Of a stretch of 10,411 bases of DNA, positions 1-6,560 are shown piece after piece. Under the pieces are notes generated by a model. The model had not been told where the DNA came from. It saw nothing but the letters and a program-made list of their open reading frames with translations, and ran no database searches. Position numbers and translations under genes: made by a program. The DNA lies in assembly GCA_001929475.1 (NCBI GenBank), contig LXFE01000628.1, positions 1-10,411 of the forward strand, written 5' to 3'. The stretch is from Neolecta irregularis DAH-3. Its lineage: Eukaryota; Ascomycota; Neolectomycetes; Neolectales; Neolectaceae. Each line of letters starts with the position of its first letter. Position 1 is the first letter of the stretch.

Positions 1-449
1 GTAGTTACCTTCACTCAAAGTAGCTGCCGTCCTATCAACATACCAACCTAAGTCCACGAGCGACAACCAGGTGAACGCTCGCACTGTTCATCATTCTCAA
101 TAACAAGCTTGCCAAAACTACCTATTATTGCCAGTGAGAATTTGTTTTTTCCTGCTTCATAATCATCACTCGTCATACATGTCATATATACTTTTGATGT
201 GCAAATGTACTTGATACTACATCCCTATTTTATTCAAAATCCTATCATCTCATATTCTTGCTTACCCCGCTTCAAAGCATGTGGTACGAAAATGATATAG
301 CAATCTTTTGGAAGGTATTTTAAAGGGACCTCTTCCTTAGCTTTCCATTGGTCAGAGCCTAGATTTCTATAACCGACATGATTATTGCTGTTTCCTATAA
401 GTAGACCTGTAGGTGCATCCTTGTTGGACAGGTGAATAATGCGCAGCAT
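1..449 (-). CDS. partial unrecognised multi-exon gene (3' end outside window)
   Basis: I do not recognise the product. On the minus strand three coding blocks can be joined in frame: 449 (or further upstream, frame open to about 528) to 266, then 190-122, then 83-1. The last intron, 121-84, is 38 nt (GTAGTT...AACAG), the size class seen in the intact transporter of this window, and splices in phase (G|TG, Val). The intron 265-191 has a good GTAAGC donor, is 75 nt and joins in phase, but is less certain. The last block reads through to base 1 with a protein-like composition (for example VDLGWYVDRTAATLSEG). No signal peptide, membrane segment or known motif is visible, and the true start was not found. 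It faces away from the tRNA at 653. Alternatively only the 190-1 exons are real and the 449-266 block is a chance open frame, which would be followed directly by AATAAA. Confidence 0.4.
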
Positions 450-652
450 TGAATGACGCTCTTGAGATTTGGACTTAATACACTTTGAAATTTGAAGAAA
501 GTATTGCAACCACCTCAGAACGCTACCTTACCGTTGCGAAATATTTGAAATTATGGTCCGACTATGAGGCTCGGAATATAATCTTGACGTGCAGAGAATT
601 AAAGTATAGTAAGGTTTAGATACTAATTCAATAGTCATTGGACAACTCTCTA

Positions 653-740
653 GCCGTTGTGGTGTAGTGGTTATCATAAATCGTTGTGGCCAGTTCACTT
701 CGGATCCGATTTGACCCCTGTTCGATTCAGGGCAACGGCA
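653..740 (+). tRNA. tRNA-His (GTG), intron-containing
   Basis: A full cloverleaf can be drawn. The acceptor stem is GCCGTTG (653-659) with CAACGGC (733-739), discriminator A740. The D arm starts GTGT AGTGGTTA TCAT. The anticodon stem is AATCG (679-683) with CGATT (707-711), and the loop TTGTGGC gives anticodon GTG at 686-688. The T arm is CCCTG-TTCGATT-CAGGG (716-732). A 16-nt intron (690-705) sits after nucleotide 37, the usual nuclear position. The internal promoter boxes are visible: A box TGGTGTAGTGG at 660-670 and B-box-like GTTCGATTC at 720-728. CCA is not encoded, as expected for a nuclear gene. Charging with histidine follows from the anticodon and from the close match of the body to fungal tRNA-His. 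Confidence 0.93.
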
Positions 741-743
741 TCA

Positions 744-747
744 TTTT
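744..747 (+). terminator. Pol III terminator of the tRNA-His gene
   Basis: A TTTT run lies four bases after the discriminator base of the tRNA, the normal position for RNA polymerase III termination. It is only four T long, so some read-through is possible. Confidence 0.7.
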
Positions 748-1057
748 CCCAGTCGGGAGGTGTTTTTGTCGCTCACATAAGATCGACATTAGCTACGCTC
801 TTAATTTAATTCATCACTGCGATGAACCAGAGAGGAAGATTTATGTCGCTATTTTTAATCGCTTAAAGAGTTTTTCAATAATTAATTTCTCGGACTCGCG
901 GCGATCTTCGTTTTTCTGTTCAGAACCGGTTATGGCTCTTTTAGCTTTCCGGTGCGACACCGTGAGCTGTCTGCCACGGCAATGCTCCACGTTGCAGTTT
1001 TTCCTTAGAAACTCTATATCAATCGCCAGAAGCTTTTCCTTTTCCTTCATCCTGATC

Positions 1058-2280
1058 ATGTCTCAAATCTCATTCTCTCCGCCTCTCGGTTCCAATACAC
1101 TCGTATTTTCCAAAAGACTCAAGTTCGTTGCGTTTACACCCCTCAATGACATTCAAATCGATCTATATAGCAACGTTAATGATCAGTCCAATTGGTCACC
1201 CAACCCCTTTAGCTCAGGGTCCAGTGGATCAATACCGGACTACTCGACACCCAACGTCGTATGGCATAAACACACACTTGACCTGAACCTTCCCGACGAT
1301 CGGGGAGACTTTGAATTTACGGCTCGTCACAAGCTAGCCAATACACACGAGATCTTCTGGAACGGATTTTTCACGAACGGTAGAATCACCCGAGATTGGA
1401 AAGGTCTTCTTCATGCACCGATACTCTCATATTTTACAATGATTGAGGGAATGTCGAGAGCAGAAGTCCATGCACGCATCCTCGCTCGGCTATTAGCCGG
1501 AATATCGGATACTGAGGATCTTGATCCGGCATCCTTGCAAGTATATAAAGACATTATTCATCGAGAAGAATTATCAGCGTTGGAGGATTCTGTTTCTGTG
1601 GATGAGTTTAAAGCGAGGTTCACATTAGTCGGCGATATTCTCGTCATACGAGGTCAAAACTCCATTGTCGGTCTATTCAATACATCAGACGATGAACAAG
1701 CCGTTTTGTTTACAGATAACTTGCTCTGTAAGACAGGAAGATCCTTATACTCGCGATTACTCCAATCTACTATCCATCTCCCAAGGTCTTTTGACAAAAT
1801 GATTACCCTTCCCGGATCCAGCTTTGAAGTTCTCACTGTTGTCGATGACAAGCCAGTTTTGGGTCACATTTTAAAGTGTCTCGGGTTCGTCGACAAAGTT
1901 TTTCTATTTTCGGGGATTGAAGAGCGGAACATGGTAGGCAACGAACTACATTTGCATATCAGTTCTACTGGCCGACTCGGTGCATTGCTTCTTATGATGT
2001 GTTATGCTAATCAAAAGGCTTTCAAGTCAACTCAAAGTTCAACTCAGACGACTATATTTTAAAGCTAGATGGTACAATCCTTCATGAGAAAGCCATAAAC
2101 CTAATCAATTTCACCTTTTTCATTGACATTGTCTCCCCAGGAACTCTTACAATAACAGAAAAACCACAACCAAAGCCAATAGTCACAACTTCACCCGCTT
2201 ATGGGTTTCTCATCATACTTCTTTTCGCTGGAATTGGAATTGGACTTGCGGTTGGAAAATACACCTTTGACCGAGACTAA
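1058..2280 (+). CDS. GH36/raffinose synthase-like protein lacking the catalytic core, C-terminal membrane anchor
   Basis: Two exons, 1058-1979 and 2018-2280, encode 394 aa. The 38-nt intron 1980-2017 (GTGCAT...GCTAATCAAAAG) has a CTAAT branch site and joins in phase at Gly308. The start is ATG 1058, because PPLG at residues 8-11 is where fungal raffinose synthase/Sip1-like (GH36) proteins usually begin; the frame is open further upstream but there runs into the tRNA. Residues 1-113 look like the N-terminal beta-sandwich (FEFTARHK, NGRI). Residues 135-153 (AEVHARILARLLAG-ISDT) recall the end of the barrel, and 189-356 the C-terminal beta domain (LVIRGQNSIVGLFN, LGFVDK, ISSTGRLGF). The nucleophile and acid Asp segments of the barrel are absent, and the usual length is roughly twice this. 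A transmembrane segment lies at 369-387 after a Pro/Lys linker, which is unusual for the family. The assignment rests on recalled family patterns, not a search. It is probably an inactive relic or a repurposed binding protein. An AATAAA follows the stop. Confidence 0.5.
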
Positions 2281-2295
2281 GCTTATGATTTCGCG

Positions 2296-2301
2296 AATAA
2301 A
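2296..2301 (+). promoter_or_regulatory. poly(A) signal of the GH36-like gene
   Basis: AATAAA lies 15 bp after the TAA stop of the two-exon GH36-like gene, in an AT-rich stretch. The position and strand fit a 3' end signal, although it is close to the stop. Confidence 0.45.
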
Positions 2302-2640
2302 ATAATATTTGAAGGCATATCTGTTTTAGTAGAAATAATGACCATCCAGGTCTCTTCCAGTCGAAGTTGTATAAATTCACAACCCGGTTGGACAATAATT
2401 ATCAAACAACATCCAGAGAGTATTTCCATCGAGACGACTAGAGTAGGTACATGAATAAAAGGTCTAAAATTATATTTCTAGCGTTTTCTGCGAAAATCGT
2501 GTTCAGGACGGGGGTCTTGAAGATTCCTCCGGCACATCGGTTTGGATATGTATCGGAAACCCTGTCAAAATTTCATAAAACTAGATAAAGCGATTCGTAT
2601 GCAAGGTTCTACTGAGGCCTCCTACTCTCAACAATCATTT

Positions 2641-3427
2641 ATGAGAGAATGTTTCTTATTCGCCCATAGCTGGCGTTCCCCTCAGACATTTGCCACAACA
2701 ACCTTGACATTCCCCCTTTTCACTGATTTTTTTCTGTACAGCATTATCGTCCCGTTTCTTCCGTTTGTACTGCGCTCACGGCTGTGATTGGAAGAAGAAA
2801 AATGTCAAATCGCGATATCAACCCTGCTCGCAACATATGCAGGTGCTACAGTTGCAGGATCCCCTTTCGTTAGCTACCTTTGTCGCTGCTTTAAGAGTCG
2901 TTCCAGGCCCCTATTATTCGGAATCTTGTTAATATTTGGATCAACCCTCTTGCGATGTCTTGGCAAAACACGTACTGACTTTCAGCTTATTTTTTCAAGC
3001 CTTAAAGATAGTATGGCAATTCATTGTATCTCGAATGATACAGGGTCTTGCGATTGCTATCATCTGGGTTATGAGTCTGGGAATTCTTGGCGTCACCGTA
3101 CCCATTGAGATGATATTGTTGGGGAAATATAAGATATTGGTAGGACTGTTGGCTATGGTATACACATCTCTCTGGGTTGCTCAATATGTTTTTCTGCGCT
3201 GGCCTGTTGATCGGTCCCTTGGTCACTGGTCCAATAAAGGTTCATTTTGGCTACGGGGATCAAAATTTGCTACTTGGTATGTGACGTATTATTTGAAAAT
3301 TTACAGATTAGGATGCTTAAGTTTTGTGGTAGGCATAATTACTCTGTTTTTTATGGACGGATGGGTCGGGGGAACTAGTCTGAGAGCAAAGAACATTAAA
3401 AGAGGTTCTGCACAGGAGAAGGTATAA
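2641..3427 (+). pseudogene. MFS transporter pseudogene (N-terminal half)
   Basis: The translated pieces match the first six membrane segments of a fungal major facilitator drug/general-substrate transporter: TM1 region LFTDFFLYSIIVPFLPFVL (2725-2775), TM2 LLATYAGATVAGSPFVSYL, the loop with FKSRSRP, TM3 LLFGILLIFGSTLL, TM4 WQFIVSRMIQGLAIAIIWV, then GLLIGPLVTGPI and GCLSFVVGIITLFFM. An in-frame TGA at 2785-2787 interrupts LRSRL-LEEEK where the family usually has Gly, so one GGA-to-TGA change explains it. A 40-nt intron 2972-3011 still splices in phase (GTACTGAC...GATAG). At about 3150-3175 the sensible reading moves to the next frame (SGLLNMFFCAGLLIGPLVTG, about 3168-3230), with no GT-AG intron that explains it. 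The C-terminal six segments are missing. I chose 2641 as the likely ATG (MRECFLF); ATG 2542 is in the same frame. It would have been a plasma-membrane H+ antiporter and is no longer functional as read. Confidence 0.85.
2972..3011 (+). other. 40-nt spliceosomal intron surviving in the MFS pseudogene
   Basis: Donor GTACTG and acceptor GATAG are 40 nt apart. Removing them restores the frame from LRCLGKT to LWQFIVSRMIQG, which matches the TM3-TM4 junction of MFS transporters. It belongs to the same size class as the introns of the OPT gene. Confidence 0.75.
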
Positions 3428-3722
3428 ATAAGTCAAAATTTCAAAAAGACAAAGTTGGGCTAACCTGGACGAATGTTCCAGTATCTTAGATAAAAATGTT
3501 TGTGATACAATTAGTTCTGCCTAAATTATTTGTTGAGTAATCCTTGAACGGAGATACCCTAAGTGATGGCGACTTCATTGGCTTCCAATTCTCCTGACTA
3601 AAGAGGCAGAAAAGTAAGATATACTCCTTTCTCGCATTTTGCTTGGCTCATGATTTAATTGTCACAAAACTTTGCCAACCCAAACCTCTTCTCCGGACAG
3701 ATAACCAGGAGATAATATGAGA
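3428..3722. other. intergenic, nothing recognised
   Basis: This stretch lies between the end of the MFS relic and the TATA box of the small peptide gene. It holds no open frame of note, no repeat and no RNA fold that I can support. Confidence 0.6.
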
Positions 3723-3730
3723 TATAAAGG
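3723..3730 (+). promoter_or_regulatory. TATA box of the small secreted peptide gene
   Basis: TATAAAGG lies 47 bp before ATG 3777. A pyrimidine-rich stretch (TTTTTCATTCTCC, about 3748-3760) lies between them at the distance expected for transcription starts, so the 5' leader would be about 20-30 nt. Confidence 0.55.
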
Positions 3731-3776
3731 CTGCATTGCGCGGCGCTTTTTCATTCTCCAGCCTACGTCTTTCATT

Positions 3777-4050
3777 ATGGTTCGTCATTTCAATATTGTT
3801 CTTCTCGGTTTGTGTCTTACCATGGCAATGCCATTACCTCTGGACAACTCGGATAATAGTACGAGAAGAGCCATCTATTAAAGCTTTATACTGACTTTGT
3901 TAGGAAGCCATCAGCGACGTAATCATATCTTCCTCTTCACGGCGTAATCATCACTGACTGTTCGTAGGTGGTTTGTGTACAAATGATACCGATTTGGGGT
4001 GTTTTGTGGGTCGCTCAAATCTACATCAGCTGCTTCAAGGACGTCGCTAA
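3777..4050 (+). CDS. candidate small secreted, dibasic-processed peptide (59 aa)
   Basis: Three exons, 3777-3858, 3904-3918 and 3968-4050, join in phase to a 59-residue precursor. Both introns (45 and 49 nt) have GTAC/GTAA donors, a perfect ACTGAC branch site 9-10 nt before the acceptor, and TAG ends. Their sizes fit the introns of the neighbouring real genes. Without splicing the ORF stops after 34 aa. Residues 1-17 are a signal peptide-like stretch (basic MVRH, then NIVLLGLCLTMA), followed by a short polar pro-region. A dibasic Arg32-Arg33 resembles a KEX2 site, and the remainder begins GLCTNDTDLGCFVGR, has Cys36 and Cys44 and ends in Gly-Arg-Arg. I know no family that it belongs to. Possible roles are a secreted effector-like or signalling peptide, which is inference. 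The rival reading is a truncated remnant of a longer secreted protein. The exon-intron logic is seen directly; expression is unknown. Confidence 0.5.
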
Positions 4051-4309
4051 GAATTGCTATGGAAGATGAACTGTTATTGTCCAAAGATGGTGGTGTGATA
4101 TACTTGTCGTTAGTGTTGTAGATAATATGTCACAACGATTAGGAAGCCGATCTTTCTACTCCTGCATAGTTTTAAATTCTTTAGTTTTTTGATTCCTTTA
4201 TTTAATCATTTGAATAAGAAGACCTCGGTTAACAGTTTAGGGTGTTCGAGTACAACCATTTGACAAAGCAAACTGCAATTTTGAGAGGTTCACGGTAATG
4301 TTCTGCCTG
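4051..4309. other. intergenic, nothing recognised
   Basis: AT-rich sequence between the peptide gene and the left inverted repeat of the mobile element. A 20-codon frame from 4060 has no features, and no clear AATAAA is present. Confidence 0.5.
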
Positions 4310-4324
4310 TGTTGTGGACGGGCC
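4310..4324 (+). repeat. left terminal inverted repeat
   Basis: TGTTGTGGACGGGCC, the exact reverse complement of 4861-4875. Confidence 0.85.
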
Positions 4325-4454
4325 ATAGGCTTAGCCCGGCCCATGAAAAGCCCGCGGGCCGGGCCCAGAAAAAAGCCCGGCCCACCGGCCTAGACGGGAA
4401 TTTTCACGTGATATGAGATAATACTATTTAGGGAAGCCCTTCCAATCCATCAGT

Positions 4455-4680
4455 CTACCCGCCTTGCTTGCCCGTCTCGCCTGCCTCTCCCATCTCTCAC
4501 GCCTCTCCCCGCGCATCTCGCGAGCTTCTCCCGCCTCACTTGACTCACTCGCTTCGCCCGCCCGCCCGCCTCTCCTGACCCGCCCGTCCCTCCCACCTCA
4601 CGCTCCTGTCTCGCCCGTTTGGCCTGTTTTTCCCACCTGTCTTGCCCACCTTGCCCACCCGCCTGTCAGTTCCCTTGCCA
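4455..4680 (+). repeat. pyrimidine-rich degenerate tandem repeat inside the element
   Basis: The + strand is almost purine-free over more than 200 bp, built from drifting units like CCCGCCTCNCTT and CCCACCTTG. It creates a 74-codon open frame (4464-4688) of Ala/Pro/Leu/Ser repeats, which I treat as an artefact of composition. It probably arose by slippage. Confidence 0.7.
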
Positions 4681-4860
4681 ATATTTAGATAGATATAAAG
4701 AATTATATATATAATATAGCAATTTATACTTGAATTTTAACATATTCCTGCCCCCTGCCCATCTTTGCCCTGCGTGCCATCACCCAAATTGGTTGTCGCA
4801 TGTTAGGCCCGGTCCGCTCCATGGGCCGGGCCGGACCCTCAGAAAAGCCTATGGGCTTTG

Positions 4861-4875
4861 GGCCCGTCCACAACA
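4861..4875 (-). repeat. right terminal inverted repeat
   Basis: GGCCCGTCCACAACA, the exact reverse complement of the left end at 4310-4324. Confidence 0.85.
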
Positions 4876-4990
4876 CTGTGTCTTAACTTTCATTATGCTT
4901 GATGTCAATCTATTAAAATAAAGATTAAAAATGATCAATAGGTCCAATCAACCTGGCCCTGATGGATTGATTAATTGAATAAGATTTTAG

Positions 4991-5030
4991 GATTGATTGA
5001 TTGATTGATTATGTAATCAATCAATCAATC
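4991..5030. repeat. (GATT)5-ATGT-(AATC)4 perfect hairpin
   Basis: Five GATT units (4991-5010), a 4-nt loop ATGT (5011-5014) and four AATC units (5015-5030) form a 16-bp perfect stem. Further GATTGATT fragments flank it at about 4965-4975 and 5045-5056, so the palindrome is the centre of a wider GATT-rich patch. It may be the core of a fold-back element or a microsatellite that inverted. Confidence 0.8.
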
Positions 5031-5195
5031 CCCGATTGACAATCCGATTGATTGATGGACACACTGGTCTCACTAGAACACTCAAAATACTAAACAAGGA
5101 ACTTGATCTTCAATTACAAGGATCAAATGAAGCCAGAATAAAGGAGAATTTGCTCCCAAGTCAAGGCCTGTGCTCTGCTAGTGGCTCCGCCCCAG

Positions 5196-5227
5196 CCAAT
5201 TGAATGGCAGGAACACTAGTATAAATA
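5196..5227 (+). promoter_or_regulatory. CCAAT plus TATA motif pair
   Basis: CCAAT at 5196-5200 is followed 20 bp later by TATAAATA at 5220-5227. No coding frame follows; instead the duplicated block at 5283-5580 comes next. The arrangement is what the U3 part of an LTR would look like, but neither LTR ends nor an internal retroelement region were found. Confidence 0.35.
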
Positions 5228-5282
5228 CCTGTTCTATGAACGTTGCCTTGTTGCCCCCAAATTTGACTTGCGCTTTATTTGC

Positions 5283-5420
5283 TTGTCGTAAAGAAATGCT
5301 AAACTGAGGACTTTCGCCTAAATCGGGACTCCTCACTCAAGCTGCTTCCTCCCCTCGACCTCGGCGGTTTTTATTATCACAAATCTCACTTACAATTCAC
5401 TACCCTATCTACTTTGGCAC
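5283..5420 (+). repeat. tandem direct repeat, copy A (138 bp)
   Basis: Begins TTGTCGTAAAGAAATGCTAA and ends CTATCTACTTTGGCAC. It aligns end to end with 5434-5580 at about 85% identity by eye, lacking a 9-nt insert (TACGACGCC) present in copy B. Confidence 0.85.
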
Positions 5421-5433
5421 GATTAACGTCGGT

Positions 5434-5580
5434 TTGTCGTAAAGAAATGCTAAGCTGAAGAATTTCGCCTAATACGACGCCATCGGGACTCCTCATTCAA
5501 GCTCCCTCCTCCCCTCTTCCCCCACGATTTTTACTATCACCAATCTCATTTACAATTCACTATCCTATCTATTTTGGCAT
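5434..5580 (+). repeat. tandem direct repeat, copy B (147 bp)
   Basis: Diverged copy of 5283-5420, separated from it by 13 bp. Both copies share a TC-rich middle and the end TACAATTCACTA-CCTATCTA-TTTGGCA. The repeat may be an old duplication inside an LTR leader or a non-coding transcript; no coding potential is visible. Confidence 0.85.
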
Positions 5581-5742
5581 GGGTCTGCTTCCGACGCCGG
5601 TCCTCTGTCTTCTTAAGAGTATCTTCGTACCGGGATTATGGGGCGTGCTGACGAGTCACCGCATGTAAACGGGGCTTAGCTTAGCTTTTCCTTTTTTTCC
5701 TACAGCGTGTACTGGAAAGAAGTATGTTGGGTTCTACAAGCA

Positions 5743-5780
5743 TATAAAATAGTCTTCTGCCCCTCTATATAGCATATAAA
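5743..5780 (+). promoter_or_regulatory. paired TATA motifs upstream of a mini-ORF
   Basis: TATAAAA at 5743-5749 and TATAAA at 5775-5780 are followed by an A/C-rich, G-poor leader (5790-5831) and an ATG at 5832. This looks like the promoter and 5' leader of a fungal Pol II gene. Confidence 0.4.
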
Positions 5781-5831
5781 GTACAAAGAATAACAGAGAA
5801 ACCAACAAGAACAACCCTCAGAACACCATTC

Positions 5832-5972
5832 ATGACCAGACTTGCTAATAAGTAAGTCTTTCAAGTCAAACTTGCTTGCCTACTAGATGTATATAGAATA
5901 TCTAGTCTAAGTGCTGTCACTGTTTAATTTTCTTCCAACGTGTAGGATGTGCTCTGCAGGAGTCTTTACCTA
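5832..5972 (+). other. spliced mini-ORF or decapitated gene start
   Basis: ATG 5832 opens a frame of seven codons that meets a perfect donor GTAAGT at 5852. Splicing to 5945 (94 nt) gives a 15-residue product ending in TAG at 5970-5972; splicing to the ACTAG at 5886 (35 nt) stops even sooner. No continuation to a recognisable protein was found before the repeat fragment at 6410. It may be a short non-coding transcript, or the 5' end of a gene whose body has been lost. Confidence 0.25.
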
Positions 5973-6409
5973 GACCAGTTTTTCCATTTCTTAGATAGAG
6001 GAATATAACCTGCCCCCGTTTCTTTTTTCTAAACATCAAAGGCAGACAGAATCCAAGCCTTTTCAGAGAATAGCAACCTGTGTGTGTCAAACATTAATGT
6101 TTTATCAGCTTGTCACACGAAAATGGTACACGTAGTATTTTGCGGTTTTCTGATAGGTTTTTCTATTATTATACGCTCCCTTGGTTTACTACAGTGACAT
6201 GGCTCATACTTGTAAATCTATAAGTAGTCCTGTACCTGCACATTTGTAAGACGGATGGATAATGCTCTATTCATCCCGCTAAGAATCAAAAAACCGTTTT
6301 CCTCTTTTTCCTTTATGCTTCCAGAATCCTAAAACCTCAAAGGCTCTACATAACCTGTGTGTGACAAGCTCCTATCGAGGTGCATCCCATCATGATAGTC
6401 ACATGATAT
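5973..6409. other. gene-free stretch
   Basis: AT-rich with polypyrimidine runs. A short motif ACCTGTGTGTG appears twice (about 6077 and 6352). No coding frame, RNA gene or element border is supported. Confidence 0.5.
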
Positions 6410-6482
6410 GCCTTGACTGGCCCATGAACCGGGCCTGACCCTCAGAAAAGTCCATGGGCCGGGTTTTGGTCCATCCGCAACA
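6410..6482 (+). mobile_element. truncated relative of the 4310-4875 element
   Basis: GGGCC-GACCCTCAGAAAAG (6430-6450) followed by CCATGGGCCGGG and ending TCCATCCGCAACA matches the right end of the complete element (4821-4875) in order and orientation, with differences (CCGCAACA for CCACAACA). The left end is missing; the left border is approximate. It ends about 5 bp from the poly(A) signal of the OPT gene. Confidence 0.7.
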
Positions 6483-6486
6483 GAGT

Positions 6487-6492
6487 TTTATT
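6487..6492 (-). promoter_or_regulatory. poly(A) signal of the OPT gene
   Basis: AATAAA on the minus strand (TTTATT on +), 69 bp past the OPT stop codon, a usual 3' UTR distance. Confidence 0.6.
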
Positions 6493-6560
6493 CAGAGTCA
6501 ATATAGATGCAAGTGATACTAAACAAAATAAAACAGGATAAGAAACAATTTCAAAGCTAC

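Larger units (their letters stand above)
4310..4875. mobile_element. 566-bp non-autonomous element with terminal inverted repeats
   Basis: The ends are perfect 15-bp inverted repeats (TGTTGTGGACGGGCC at 4310-4324; its complement at 4861-4875), flanked on both sides by CTG (4307-4309 and 4876-4878), a possible 3-bp target duplication as in PIF/Harbinger-type elements. Just inside are dense GGCCCGGG/CCCGGGCC motifs on both sides and a second shared block (ATAGGCT left, AGCCTAT right). No transposase frame exists, so it would need to be mobilised in trans. The centre holds a pyrimidine-rich low-complexity tract and a short AT-rich run (about 4685-4720). A truncated relative near 6410-6482 shows that this is a repeat family. 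The class assignment is inferred from ends and duplication only. Confidence 0.75.

Noticed and set aside
686-1057. Upstream part of the long + strand frame containing the GH36-like gene
   Set aside because: It begins at a GTG that is the tRNA-His anticodon and runs through the tRNA and its terminator; the family-like sequence starts only after ATG 1058.
841-1059. 72-codon minus-strand frame
   Set aside because: Lies opposite the 5' leader of the GH36-like gene, is Lys/Glu/Arg-rich from pyrimidine-rich sequence, and has no splice context or family resemblance.
2767-2797. A tiny intron that would remove the TGA at 2785 in the MFS relic
   Set aside because: GT 2767 to AG 2794 or 2797 gives 28 or 31 nt and breaks the frame on both choices; an in-phase 48-nt option would delete the conserved VPFLPF segment.
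3272-3306. A 30-nt intron (GTATGT...TTACAG) in the MFS relic
   Set aside because: Removal produces an immediate stop in either relevant frame, so it does not rescue the gene.
4464-4688. 74-codon Ala/Pro/Leu-rich + strand frame
   Set aside because: Created by the pyrimidine-rich low-complexity core of the inverted-repeat element; no independent coding signal.
4991-5056. CRISPR-like or telomere-like array from the GATT repeats
   Set aside because: Units are 4 nt with no spacers and the array inverts in the middle; this is a microsatellite palindrome, not a CRISPR array or a telomere.
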